NCBI GenBank assembly: GCA_947492995.1
Contig: CANLOU010000004.1
Span: 248,001-312,000, forward strand
Reading direction: 5' to 3'
Length of the DNA stretch: 64,000 nucleotides
Origin: an uncultured Litoreibacter sp.
GTDB taxonomy: Bacteria > Pseudomonadota > Alphaproteobacteria > Rhodobacterales > Rhodobacteraceae
Shown: one piece after another, positions 17,402 to 26,447 of the stretch
How the letters are laid out: each line of letters opens with the position of its first letter
Numbering within the stretch: the first letter of the stretch is position 1
Notes under the pieces: generated by a model
Told to the model about the DNA's origin: nothing
The model's input: only the letters and a program-made list of their open reading frames with translations
Databases searched by the model: none
Position numbers and translations under genes: made by a program

Positions 17402-18762
17402 GCGTGGCACACAGGAACAATGATATGAAAAGTGCGAGCGCCTTGAAGATTGCCATCGTCGATGACGAGCAGGACATGCGTCAGTCGATCAGCCAATGGC
17501 TGGCCTTGTCGGGGTATGACACCGAAACCTTTGGCTCTGCCGAGGAAGCACTGAAGGGCATTGGGTCCGACTACCCCGGTATCGTGGTCTCGGACATCAA
17601 GATGCCCGGTATGGACGGGATGCAGTTTCTGAAGCGGCTGATGAGTGCCGACAGCACCTTGCCGGTGATTATGATTACTGGCCATGGCGACGTGCCAATG
17701 GCTGTGGAAGCCATGCGGGTGGGGGCATTTGATTTTCTGGAAAAGCCTTTTAACCCCGACCGGATGACAGAATTGGCCAAGCGGGCCACAACCAACCGGC
17801 GGTTGACGCTTGATAACCGAGAGCTGCGCAAAGAGCTGTCGGATGGCACCAAGTTGATGAAAAAGCTGATCGGGTCCTCCCCTGTCATGGAGCGGCTGCG
17901 CGAAGACATTCTGGACCTGGGGCAGGCGGATGGCCATGTTCTGATCGAGGGTGAGACCGGGACGGGCAAGACCCTGACCGCGCATGCCTTGCATGCCGTG
18001 GGGCCAAGAGCGGGCAAGAAGTTTGTGGCGCTGAGCTGTGCTGCATTTGATGACGCGGCCTTGGCCGCGAAGCTGTTTGAGCCGGTGGAAGACGGTGACG
18101 CGCTGCCTTTGGTCGAAGAAGCACGCGGCGGCACCTTGGTTCTGGAAGATGTCGAAGCGCTGCCAAGCGCGCTGCAGGCGCGGCTTTTGCAGTTCATCAA
18201 TGACCAAGGCACCCCGGCGGAAACGCGCATCATTGCGATTTGCAACACCCAGGAGCAGGGCAAGACCTGCGAGGATTTGATCCGAGGCGACCTGTATTAC
18301 CGGCTTGCCGCGATGAAGATCACCATCCCGCCCCTGCGCCAGCGGGGCGAGGATATTTTGACGCTGTTCAACCGTTTTGGCGAGCAGTTTGCCGATGATT
18401 ACGGATCCGATGCGCCGGAAGTGTCCGCACAGGAGGCGGCGCAATTGTTGCAGGCTCCTTGGGCGGGCAACGTGCGCCAGCTTATCAACGTGGCCGAACG
18501 CGCGGTGCTGCAAAACCGTCGTGGCTCGGGGTCTATTGCGTCTTTGTTGATGGCCGACAATGCCGAGATGGGGCCGGTGGTCACCACAGAGGGCAAGCCG
18601 CTGAAGGAATATGTGGAAGCGTTCGAGCGCATGCTGATTGACAACACCATGCGGCGCCACAAAGGGTCCATTGCCTCGGTCATGGACGAGCTTTGCCTCC
18701 CGCGCCGAACGTTGAACGAGAAGATGGCGAAATATTCCCTGCAGAGGTCTGACTACCTGTAG
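17398..18762 (+). CDS. dctD: DctD-type response regulator with AAA+ domain lacking GAFTGA
   Basis: The 454-residue regulator has a receiver domain (about 15-130; phospho-acceptor Asp66, Lys117), an AAA+ domain (about 155-375) and a Fis-type helix-turn-helix (LPRRTLNEKM near the C terminus). Walker A is intact (GETGTGKT, 185-192), and the arginine-finger block IRGDLYYRL is present. The segment that should hold the sigma-54 contact loop GAFTGA is replaced by FEPVEDGDALPLVEEARGG. Walker B reads LVLEDV in place of LFLDEI. It may therefore not activate sigma-54 promoters. An in-frame ATG at 17425 is an alternative start. It is coupled to dctB by an ATGA overlap. Confidence 0.85.
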   Translation: MSVAHRNNDMKSASALKIAIVDDEQDMRQSISQWLALSGYDTETFGSAEEALKGIGSDYPGIVVSDIKMPGMDGMQFLKRLMSADSTLPVIMITGHGDVPMAVEAMRVGAFDFLEKPFNPDRMTELAKRATTNRRLTLDNRELRKELSDGTKLMKKLIGSSPVMERLREDILDLGQADGHVLIEGETGTGKTLTAHALHAVGPRAGKKFVALSCAAFDDAALAAKLFEPVEDGDALPLVEEARGGTLVLEDVEALPSALQARLLQFINDQGTPAETRIIAICNTQEQGKTCEDLIRGDLYYRLAAMKITIPPLRQRGEDILTLFNRFGEQFADDYGSDAPEVSAQEAAQLLQAPWAGNVRQLINVAERAVLQNRRGSGSIASLLMADNAEMGPVVTTEGKPLKEYVEAFERMLIDNTMRRHKGSIASVMDELCLPRRTLNEKMAKYSLQRSDYL

Positions 18763-19353
18763 GGTCAGGTGATCCAAATGTGCCTGCGGCGCGACTTTGT
18801 TTAGGGGGCTTTGCCCCCCGTCGCTGCCGCTCCGTCCCCTAGGATATTTTTGAACATGGGAAGGGGGCGGGCTTTGCTCTTTGTTTCTTGCGTGGAAACA
18901 ATGAGTGGCAGCGGTATTTCGAGTGTGGCACCGAATCCGCATTGTAAATGTGATGTAAAACCCCCTATGTATGAAACACGTACCGGTGGACGCTTTTCAC
19001 GGCGCATTGGACGGTAGAGTTTCACTGACCCCCGCTTGCAGGACAAAACAAGCGATTGTTGGGCAGGATTAACGGCTTCTTTACGAAGCCAGAGCCTAAA
19101 GTGGTTCCGAACCACTCCACGGCATTTCGAACGGGCAGCCCGATAACGGCGCTGTCGGAGACAAGAACGCGATGAGACGCGCAGGAGACAGACAGGCACG
19201 TAAGGTCAGGGCAGTTCGCCCCGCCCAGCGCTTATCCGTCCGCGCGGACCACCTCGCCCAGACAAGTCATTTCGCCAACGCAGCTTCTCCCCCCGGGTCA
19301 CCGCCCGGGACAGTATTGGGGGTGGCCGCCTTTGCGGGATGCGCACGGATACC
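18763..19353. other. 591-base gap between dctD and rne, probable long rne leader
   Basis: No convincing gene is seen here. It contains a GGATATTT-type motif at 18842, preceded by a GGGGC-TTT-GCCCC hairpin that may end the dctBD transcript. The AT-rich patch near 18950-18980 is a likely rne promoter zone. The last 250 bases have several stems and probably form a long 5' leader of rne, which in other bacteria mediates autoregulation. Short frames in this region look non-coding. Confidence 0.5.
18842..18864 (+). repeat. Dispersed GGATATTT 3'-end motif, copy 3
   Basis: GGATATTTTTGAACATGG and a following GAAGG are identical to the sufE copy through 22 bases. It lies 80 bases after the dctD stop codon, behind a GGGGC-TTT-GCCCC hairpin, on the coding strand. 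Confidence 0.55.
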
Positions 19354-22077
19354 ATGGCTAAGAAAATGCTTATCGACGCAACACACCCGGAAGAGACCCG
19401 GGTTGTTGTCGCTGACGGAAACAAGATCGAGGAATTCGATTTTGAGTCTGAAAACAAACGCCAGCTTGCTGGCAACATCTATCTCGCAAAAGTAACTCGG
19501 GTTGAGCCGTCTCTGCAGGCGGCCTTCATCGACTATGGCGGAAACCGCCATGGTTTTCTGGCGTTCAGCGAGATCCACCCGGACTATTACCAGATCCCGG
19601 TAGCCGACCGTCAGGCGCTGCTGGAAGAAGAAGCCGAATACGCCCGCCAGCAGGCGGAAGAGGACGAGAAGCCGAAGAAACGCTCGCGCTCGCGTTCCCG
19701 TTCGAAGGCCGCCAAGGCCAAGACCGACGACGTGGTTGTGACCGAAGACGTCGCGACCGAGGACGGCGCGGAAGTGGCAGAAGCCATTCCGGGCATGGAT
19801 GTCGTGGAGCTGGATGAAGGGAAGACCGTCGAGGAGGGGTCCTCCCCGATGGAGACCGTTGCGGAAACGCCGGTCGAGACACCGTCAGCCGACGAAGATG
19901 ACAGCGACGACGACGGCGAAGATGTGGCGCTGGATGCGACGGACAAAGATGAAAACATCGAGTCCGTGGCCCAAGAAGACGACGCCGACGATGTGCGCCC
20001 GGCGCGCAAGCCGCGCCCGAAGCGGTACAAAATTCAAGAAGTCGTCAAAGTGCGCCAGATCCTGCTGGTGCAGGTTGTCAAAGAAGAGCGCGGCAACAAA
20101 GGCGCCGCCCTGACCACCTACCTTTCCCTGGCTGGCCGCTACTGCGTCCTGATGCCGAACACCGCGCGTGGCGGCGGGATTTCCCGCAAGATCACCAATG
20201 CAGCGGACCGTAAGAAGCTGAAGGAGATTGCCAACGAGATCGACGTGCCGAAGGGGGCGGGTCTGATTGTACGCACTGCAGGCGCCAAGCGGACCAAGTC
20301 CGAGATCAAGCGCGACTACGAATATCTGCAGCGCCATTGGGAGCAGGTGCGCGCCCTGACGCTGAAATCCATTGCGCCGGCGCCCATCTATGAAGAAGGC
20401 GACCTGATTAAGCGGTCCATCCGCGACTTGTACAACCGCGAGATTGACGAGGTTCTGGTAGAAGGCGAGGGCGGTTACCGCACCGCCAAGGACTTTATGA
20501 AGATGATTATGCCGTCTCACGCCAAAAACGTGAAACGCTACGCCGATCCAATGCCGCTGTTTGCGCGTCATCAGGTGGAAAGCTACCTGTCTGGCATGTT
20601 CAACCCCACGGTGCAGTTGCCTTCGGGCGGCTATATCGTCATCGGCATAACCGAGGCGTTGGTGGCGGTCGATGTGAACTCCGGCCGCGCGACGAAGGAA
20701 GGCTCGATTGAGCAGACCGCGTTGAAAACCAACCTTGAGGCCGCCGAAGAAGTGGCGCGCCAAATGCGGTTGCGTGACCTTGCGGGCCTGATCGTGATCG
20801 ACTTCATCGACATGGAAGAACGCCGCAACAACAACGCGGTTGAAAAGAAGCTGAAAGACAAGCTGAAGACGGACCGCGCCCGCATCCAGGTGGGCCGCAT
20901 TTCGGGCTTTGGCCTGTTGGAAATGTCCCGCCAGCGCCTGCGCCCGGGCATGCTGGAAGCGACCACACAGCCGTGCCCATCGTGTCACGGCACCGGTTTG
21001 ATCCGGTCCGACGACTCGCTGGCGCTGACCATCCTGCGCCAGCTGGAAGAAGAGGGCACGCGCAAACGCTCGAAAGAAGTGCTGCTCAAAGCGCCTGTGG
21101 CCGTGGTCAACTACCTGATGAACGCCAAGCGCGAACATATCGCCGAGATCGAGGCGCGTTACGGCATGGCCGTGCGCATCGAGGCCGATCCGCATAAGGT
21201 CAGCCCGGATTTCGACATCGAGAAGTTCAAAACCGCGACCCGCAACCTTGCGCCGGTTGTGGCCAAGACCTCTGCCATTTCGATGGACTCGATTGACATG
21301 TCCGACCTTGAAGACGTGGTCGAAGCCGAGGAAGAAGAAGCGCCCGCACCGCGTGGCCAGGAACAGCAACAACAGCCCAATAACGAGCCTGAGCTCGACG
21401 AAGACGGCAACCCGAAGAAGAAAAAGCGTCGCCGTCGGCGTGGCGGGCGTGGGCGCAACCGCAACAGGGATCGCGATGGCGAGACCGGTGGAAATGCCGA
21501 GACCGCAGACAATCAAAACGATGCCCCCAAGGCGGCCGATGGCGAGGATGACGACCCGCGTCCGTCCATAGCTGAAGCGGCTGCAGCGGAAGCTGCAACC
21601 GACGGTCAGGCCGAGGAGAAGCCCAAATCACGCCGCCGTTCGCGGTCAAAGAAAACCGAGGATGCGCCAGCGGAGGCCGTGGCGGAAGCGCCAGCTGAAG
21701 CTGAAGCGACGAGTGCGGAAGACGCGCCGAAGCCCAAACGCACCCGTCGCAAGAAGACGGAGCCCAAGGAAGAGGTGGCGGAAGCCGCGGCGGCTGAAGA
21801 GCCAGCGGCGGAAGAAAAAACCAAGCCCAAACGGTCGCGGGCCAAGGCGAAGCCGAAGGAAGACAAGGCCGAAGTCGTGGCAGAATCCGCAGTTGTGGTT
21901 GAAGCCACAACGGACGCCGCAGCAGAGGCAGACCCCGCGCCCAAACCCAAGAAGACGCGCACGCGCACATCGGGCATGACCAAAATGGTCGAAACAAAAT
22001 CTGAGCCCGCGGGTGAAACCGCGACCGAGGACAAGCCGAAATCAAAACGCAAAGGGTGGTGGTCGCTGGGCCGCTAA
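19354..22077 (+). CDS. rne: Ribonuclease E
   Basis: This 907-residue endoribonuclease starts mRNA decay and processes stable RNAs at the inner membrane. The S1 RNA-binding domain starts near residue 37. It is interrupted by an acidic, Arg/Ser- and Asp/Glu-rich insertion (about 90-225) and resumes at VVKVRQILLVQV. The catalytic region AVDVNSGRATK is followed by the zinc-link CPSCHGTG. The last 300 residues are disordered, with a basic RRRRRGGRGRNRNR patch for RNA binding. They end in GWWSLGR, resembling the alphaproteobacterial C-terminal GWW motif for PNPase binding. ATG at 19354 (MAKKML) is preferred to one 15 bases upstream. A strong terminator follows. Confidence 0.95.
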   Translation: MAKKMLIDATHPEETRVVVADGNKIEEFDFESENKRQLAGNIYLAKVTRVEPSLQAAFIDYGGNRHGFLAFSEIHPDYYQIPVADRQALLEEEAEYARQQAEEDEKPKKRSRSRSRSKAAKAKTDDVVVTEDVATEDGAEVAEAIPGMDVVELDEGKTVEEGSSPMETVAETPVETPSADEDDSDDDGEDVALDATDKDENIESVAQEDDADDVRPARKPRPKRYKIQEVVKVRQILLVQVVKEERGNKGAALTTYLSLAGRYCVLMPNTARGGGISRKITNAADRKKLKEIANEIDVPKGAGLIVRTAGAKRTKSEIKRDYEYLQRHWEQVRALTLKSIAPAPIYEEGDLIKRSIRDLYNREIDEVLVEGEGGYRTAKDFMKMIMPSHAKNVKRYADPMPLFARHQVESYLSGMFNPTVQLPSGGYIVIGITEALVAVDVNSGRATKEGSIEQTALKTNLEAAEEVARQMRLRDLAGLIVIDFIDMEERRNNNAVEKKLKDKLKTDRARIQVGRISGFGLLEMSRQRLRPGMLEATTQPCPSCHGTGLIRSDDSLALTILRQLEEEGTRKRSKEVLLKAPVAVVNYLMNAKREHIAEIEARYGMAVRIEADPHKVSPDFDIEKFKTATRNLAPVVAKTSAISMDSIDMSDLEDVVEAEEEEAPAPRGQEQQQQPNNEPELDEDGNPKKKKRRRRRGGRGRNRNRDRDGETGGNAETADNQNDAPKAADGEDDDPRPSIAEAAAAEAATDGQAEEKPKSRRRSRSKKTEDAPAEAVAEAPAEAEATSAEDAPKPKRTRRKKTEPKEEVAEAAAAEEPAAEEKTKPKRSRAKAKPKEDKAEVVAESAVVVEATTDAAAEADPAPKPKKTRTRTSGMTKMVETKSEPAGETATEDKPKSKRKGWWSLGR

Positions 22078-22103
22078 CGCTTGATCCAAACCGGATGTGA
22101 AGA

Positions 22104-22131
22104 GGGCGGGCCTGACGGGCCTGCCCTTTTT
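22104..22131 (+). terminator. Rho-independent terminator of rne
   Basis: GGGCGGGCC pairs with GGCCTGCCC across a short loop and is followed by five T residues. It starts 27 bases after the rne stop codon. Confidence 0.85.
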
Positions 22132-22191
22132 CGTTGGGGGCGGTGTCGGGGCGTTGACCTGATGTTAGGGCACGGCCATGGTGGCCGCGTC

Positions 22192-22548
22192 ATGATTGAT
22201 CACTTCAACCTGCCAGTCGCAAATGTCGACGCGTCACGCGCCTTTTATGACCGCGTTCTGGGGCAGTTGGGCTTTGGTGTGATTGCCGAGGATGGCGACG
22301 CAGTTGGATATGGCACCGATGCCTGGTCATTTGGGCTGGTCCCGTCCGGCGGGCAGGTCGAACCTATTCATTTGGCATTTCAGGCCAAGACGCGAGAGCA
22401 GGTGGATGCCTTCTTTGCCTCGGGTCTGGCCAATGGTGGGCAAGATAACGGCGCACCGGGCGAGCGGCCTGAATATGGCGCGGCGTATTACGCGTGTTTT
22501 TTGATTGATCCCGACGGGCATAATGTCGAGGCGGTGATGCGCGGCTAA
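22192..22548 (+). CDS. VOC (glyoxalase/bleomycin resistance) family protein
   Basis: The 118-residue protein has one vicinal-oxygen-chelate fold. It starts MIDHFNLPVANVDASRAFYD and ends FLIDPDGHNVEAV, which hold the His and Glu metal ligands of the family. One subunit gives half of the active site, so a dimer is expected. The substrate is unknown. ATG at 22192 fits the domain start, while the frame is open upstream to 22081 across the rne terminator. The stop codon overlaps that of the convergent M48 gene. Confidence 0.85.
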   Translation: MIDHFNLPVANVDASRAFYDRVLGQLGFGVIAEDGDAVGYGTDAWSFGLVPSGGQVEPIHLAFQAKTREQVDAFFASGLANGGQDNGAPGERPEYGAAYYACFLIDPDGHNVEAVMRG

Positions 22549-23876
22549 CGTCTGCGGTTTTTGGGCACCGCCTGCGCCGTGGCAAGCACGTCTTGCGCTC
22601 TGAGCCATCCCTGCGAGCCGCGAGGCAATGCGCCCAATGCTCGTTTTGAGTGCAGTTCGGCCTCGTCAAAGCGGCCAATCACCAAATAACGCTCGGCGGT
22701 TGCGACGGAAGCCAAGGCGTTCTGCCCGTTTTTGGCATGCGCCAAGGCCAGGTTGCGCAACATTGTCGGGTCGCCCGGGTCACGGCCATGGGCGGTTTTG
22801 AGAACCCGCAACGCTTCGGCGTTAGAGGATTGCGTATTGAGCGCGATCAGCGCACGGCCAAGGCCGGACAGGATCAGCGGCTCGCCCCGCGCCAGCGATG
22901 CGGCGTTGCGATAAGATTGCACCGCCGCCGCCGGGTTGCGGCTTTCCAGCAGAATTTGGCCGCGCAATTCGTGGTAATAGGGATCACGTGGGCGGAGCTT
23001 GAGCAGGGTGCCCATCTCCTTCAGCGCTTTGGAGGCATTGGGAAGTTTGTGATAGGCGACAGCACGGCGCAGGGTGGCAATCTCCCCGTTGCCTTTGGCG
23101 TTGCTCTTGCGCAGCACGGATTTGGCATTGCGTAGGAAGCCCTCCAACTTGGCGCTCATCCGCCCGTGCCAGTAGACCGTTTCGGCGCTTGGTGGCCGGG
23201 CCCTTGCCTTATGCGCGGCGACGTAGCCCCGTACCGCCCGCAGCCGGTCCGATGTCAGCGGATGGGTGCGTGCATAGGGGTCTTGGCGGCCGGGGCGCAG
23301 CGCCTCTTGTCCGCGAAACAGCTCCAACACGTCATTCATTGCGGATGGATCAACACCGGCCCGCGCCATGTAGCGCAGGCCGGATTGGTCGGCAGATGCT
23401 TCCTCCGCGCGGGTATGGGCAAAAAACACCCTCTGGGCGGACCGCAACGTGCCTGCCGCCAGACCTACGCCGGCTTCGCGCTCGCCTTTGGCGACCGCCG
23501 CGACAGAAAGGGCCAGCCCGATGGCCGCGACGCGGCTTGCCACACGCCGATTGCCCGCGCGGCGCACCAGATGACCGTTGGCGATATGGGCAGCCTCATG
23601 GGCGATGACAGCCTGCAAGGCCTGCGGTGTTTTCAGTCTCAACAGCAGCCCCGAGTGGATAAAGATGTGGCGGCTGTCGACGACGAAGGCATTCATTGAA
23701 TTGTCATTGATGACCAAAATGCGAAGGGAATTGGCGCCCAACCCCGCCGCGCGCAAAACCGGTTTGGCAATTTCTTTGAGGGAGCGTTCAATCTCGGCGT
23801 CGCGAATAACGCTGATCGCATGCGCGGGAAAGGCCAGACAAAGGGCCAAAAGCAGCGGAAGCAGGCGGTGCAGCAT
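22545..23876 (-). CDS. Periplasmic M48 metalloprotease with TPR repeats (BepA-like)
   Basis: The 443-residue protein has a signal peptide (cut after AHA near residue 21). An M48 peptidase domain follows with the zinc motif HEAAH (HExxH) in IAHEAAHIANGHLVRR and a downstream Glu in AEEASADQSG. The C-terminal half (about 260-440) is built of TPR-like helical repeats. This layout matches BepA/YfgC, which degrades stalled outer-membrane proteins and assists LptD assembly. A role in outer-membrane quality control is inferred. It converges on the VOC gene and is divergent from the aminotransferase gene. Confidence 0.9.
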   Translation of the reverse strand: MLHRLLPLLLALCLAFPAHAISVIRDAEIERSLKEIAKPVLRAAGLGANSLRILVINDNSMNAFVVDSRHIFIHSGLLLRLKTPQALQAVIAHEAAHIANGHLVRRAGNRRVASRVAAIGLALSVAAVAKGEREAGVGLAAGTLRSAQRVFFAHTRAEEASADQSGLRYMARAGVDPSAMNDVLELFRGQEALRPGRQDPYARTHPLTSDRLRAVRGYVAAHKARARPPSAETVYWHGRMSAKLEGFLRNAKSVLRKSNAKGNGEIATLRRAVAYHKLPNASKALKEMGTLLKLRPRDPYYHELRGQILLESRNPAAAVQSYRNAASLARGEPLILSGLGRALIALNTQSSNAEALRVLKTAHGRDPGDPTMLRNLALAHAKNGQNALASVATAERYLVIGRFDEAELHSKRALGALPRGSQGWLRAQDVLATAQAVPKNRRR

Positions 23877-23953
23877 GGGGCGTTCCTTTCATTGACCTTT
23901 CGCCCCGGCGCTGGTTCAAGCGAGGCCACATGCCGTTAGACTGCGAGGAAGCC

Positions 23954-25105
23954 ATGCGAAGTTCAACCCGAGGGCAGGTCGATCCGTTCATTGTGATGGA
24001 TGTGATGGACTCTGCAAGAAAACTTGAAGAGGCAGGGCGTTCGATCATTCACATGGAAGTCGGCCAGCCCGGCACTCCGGCACCTCTCAAGGCGCGGGAG
24101 GCTTTGAGCAAGGCTATGGGCGACGACGCGCTGGGCTATACTGTGGCTTTGGGCTTGCCGGCATTGCGTGCTGGGATCGCCGATCTGTATCGGGACTGGT
24201 ACGGCGTCACGCTTGATCCGGCGCGTGTGGTGGTGACGGCTGGCTCCTCTGCCGCGTTCGTGCTGGCCTTCACAGCCCTTTTTGAAGCGGGGGAGGCCGT
24301 GGGCGTGACCGAGCCGGGATACCCGTCTTACCGCCAGATATTAAAGTCGCTCAACCTTGATCCGGTCGGCATCCCAACCCACGCTGATGCCCGCCACGTC
24401 CCCGCGTTGCCAGATCGTGACATCGGCGGGTTGATTGTCGCGTCACCTGCAAACCCAACTGGGACGATGTTGGCTAAGGATGATTTGGCCGGGTTGATTG
24501 CTGAGTGCGCCGCGCGGGATGTGTCCTTCATCTCGGACGAAATTTACCATGGCGTGCAATATGAGGGACGCGCGGTCAGCGCCTTGGAACTCAGCGACGA
24601 TGTTTATGTCATCAACTCGTTTTCCAAGTATTTTTCGATGACCGGCTGGCGTCTGGGCTGGATGGTTGTCCCGCAAGACCATGTGCGCATGATCGAACGG
24701 CTGGCCCAGAACATGTTCATTTGCGCCCCACACGCCGCGCAGGTCGCAGCATTGGGCGCCTTGCAGGCCAAAGACGAGACCGAGGGTATGTTGGAGGTCT
24801 ACACCGAAAACCGCCGTTTGATGCTGGAGGGCCTTCCCAAGGCCGGATTTGACCGCATCGCGCCACCAGATGGTGCGTTTTACGTCTATGCGGATGTGTC
24901 CGAGTTGACGGACGACTCGCTGGCATTCTGCCGCGAGGTTCTGGAGGGCGCCGGCGTGGCCATCACGCCCGGTTTGGACTTTGATCCGGTGCGGGGGCAT
25001 AGCACCGTGCGGTTTTCATATGCGCGGGCCACGGCAGACATTCGCGAAGGGCTGGATCGGCTCGCAAAATTTATGTCCGAAAGGACAGGGGACAAGCCGG
25101 TTTGA
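23954..25105 (+). CDS. PLP-dependent class I/II aminotransferase
   Basis: The 383-residue fold type I enzyme uses PLP. The Schiff-base lysine is in NSFSKYFSMTGWRLGW, and the cofactor phosphate and ring contacts are in SPANPTGT and SFISDEIYHG. The C-terminal Arg in TVRFSYA binds the substrate carboxylate. It belongs to the aspartate/aromatic aminotransferase superfamily, but substrate preference is unclear. ATG at 23954, after GCGAGGAAG, is better than the in-frame ATG at 23930. The amidase gene follows after 42 bases, probably in the same transcript. Confidence 0.9.
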   Translation: MRSSTRGQVDPFIVMDVMDSARKLEEAGRSIIHMEVGQPGTPAPLKAREALSKAMGDDALGYTVALGLPALRAGIADLYRDWYGVTLDPARVVVTAGSSAAFVLAFTALFEAGEAVGVTEPGYPSYRQILKSLNLDPVGIPTHADARHVPALPDRDIGGLIVASPANPTGTMLAKDDLAGLIAECAARDVSFISDEIYHGVQYEGRAVSALELSDDVYVINSFSKYFSMTGWRLGWMVVPQDHVRMIERLAQNMFICAPHAAQVAALGALQAKDETEGMLEVYTENRRLMLEGLPKAGFDRIAPPDGAFYVYADVSELTDDSLAFCREVLEGAGVAITPGLDFDPVRGHSTVRFSYARATADIREGLDRLAKFMSERTGDKPV

Positions 25106-25147
25106 AGCCGCTATACTGGCCGCAATAAACAAAAAGACCGGGCGGTC

Positions 25148-26329
25148 ATGAACAGGCTACTGACGACAGCACTTTGCTGGGCGCTTTGCGCAGGCACAGC
25201 AGACGCGCAACAATTGCGCGCCTTGGCGCGTGTCGATATGGAAAGTTCCGCAATCACCGACACACGGGACGGGGTGGAGGTCGCGCTGGCGCTGACACAG
25301 GCTGTGCCGTACCGCATCTTTACCTTGGACGCGCCAATGCGCGTTGTTGTCGATTTTCGTGAAGTGGCGTTTGATGCCAATCTCGACGCGCTCGATCAGT
25401 CCAACAAGGTCGCGGCTGTGGCAGGTGGGGCCTTCCGCCCCGGCTGGTCGCGGCTGGTGATTGAACTTGCAGAACCCATGGCGGTTGAAACCGCTGGGTT
25501 GGAAACCGACCTGAATGAAGGTGACGCGGTGGTGCGGCTGGAACTGGCCGCTGTCAGTGAAGAGGCCTTTGCGGCGGGGGCAGGCTCGCCCGATACGCAG
25601 GACGTGATCGCGCAGGCGGTCCAACCCGATGATGGACGTATGGTTGTGGTGCTCGACCCAGGGCATGGCGGCGTCGACCCCGGCGCGCAGCGTGATGGGC
25701 ATGACGAGGCCGATCTGATGCTGCAATTCGCCATCGAGCTGAAAGAGGCGCTGCTGCGTGGCGGTGTCGACGAGGTCGTTATGACGCGCACGGATGACAG
25801 CTTTGTGTCGCTGCCTGCGCGGGTCTCGATCGCGCGCAAGGCGGGGGCGGACGCGTTCATCTCGTTGCATGCCGACGCCTTGGCGGAGGGGCGCGCGACG
25901 GGAACCACGATTTACACCCTGTCAGAGGAGGCGTCGGACAAAGCCAGCGCCATTCTGGCGGAGCGTCAGGACCGGCAGGACATTCTGGCGGGCGTCGATT
26001 TACGCGCCCAAGACGACCAGATTGCGACCGTGTTGATGGATTTGGCGCGGCTGGAAACGGCGCCGCGCACCGAAATGCTGGCAAGCCAGCTGGTCATCGG
26101 GCTGCGCAACCGGTTGGGCAAATTGCACAAGCGCCCTCGGTTGAAGGCGGGCTTTTCGGTCCTCAAGGCGCCCGACATACCGTCGGTGCTGATTGAGCTG
26201 GGATTCATGTCCTCGGCTTCCGATCTGGACAATCTGATGGACCCCGTCTGGCGGTCGCAAGCCGCCGAAGGGATCGTTGAAGCCATTGACACATGGTCCC
26301 TCGAAGAAGCGGCAAGGGCCGGACAATGA
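25148..26329 (+). CDS. N-acetylmuramoyl-L-alanine amidase (AMIN + Amidase_3)
   Basis: The 393-residue periplasmic protein has a signal peptide (cut near TADAQ, residue 19). An AMIN domain follows (about 30-130) for targeting to peptidoglycan or the division site, then a zinc amidase domain (about 160-385). Zinc and catalytic motifs are visible: VVLDPGHGGVDPGA (His), SLHADA (His) and the C-terminal VLIELGFMSS (catalytic Glu). It cleaves the amide between MurNAc and the stem peptide during cell separation. PBP1A follows after about 110 bases, giving a wall-remodelling pair. Confidence 0.93.
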   Translation: MNRLLTTALCWALCAGTADAQQLRALARVDMESSAITDTRDGVEVALALTQAVPYRIFTLDAPMRVVVDFREVAFDANLDALDQSNKVAAVAGGAFRPGWSRLVIELAEPMAVETAGLETDLNEGDAVVRLELAAVSEEAFAAGAGSPDTQDVIAQAVQPDDGRMVVVLDPGHGGVDPGAQRDGHDEADLMLQFAIELKEALLRGGVDEVVMTRTDDSFVSLPARVSIARKAGADAFISLHADALAEGRATGTTIYTLSEEASDKASAILAERQDRQDILAGVDLRAQDDQIATVLMDLARLETAPRTEMLASQLVIGLRNRLGKLHKRPRLKAGFSVLKAPDIPSVLIELGFMSSASDLDNLMDPVWRSQAAEGIVEAIDTWSLEEAARAGQ

Positions 26330-26447
26330 GGCCGACGCTTAAAAGTGAACAAAACCGGCGGCAATCAGCCGTTTTTCCCCGCGCCAGCGTTTTGACGCCG
26401 CGCCGGACAAGTCGTATAAGAACGCCAAGTTTTAAATGGGGGCAGCT

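Noticed and set aside
18926-18940. A sigma-54-like site (TGGCAC-N5-CCGC) upstream of rne
   Set aside because: GG and GC spacing fits, but the TT of the -12 element is missing and rne is not a sigma-54 gene. Probably chance.
19885-21516. A 543-residue open frame antisense to rne
   Set aside because: It lies fully opposite the well-supported rne gene. High-GC codon bias keeps the opposite strand open. The translation is low-complexity and has no domain.
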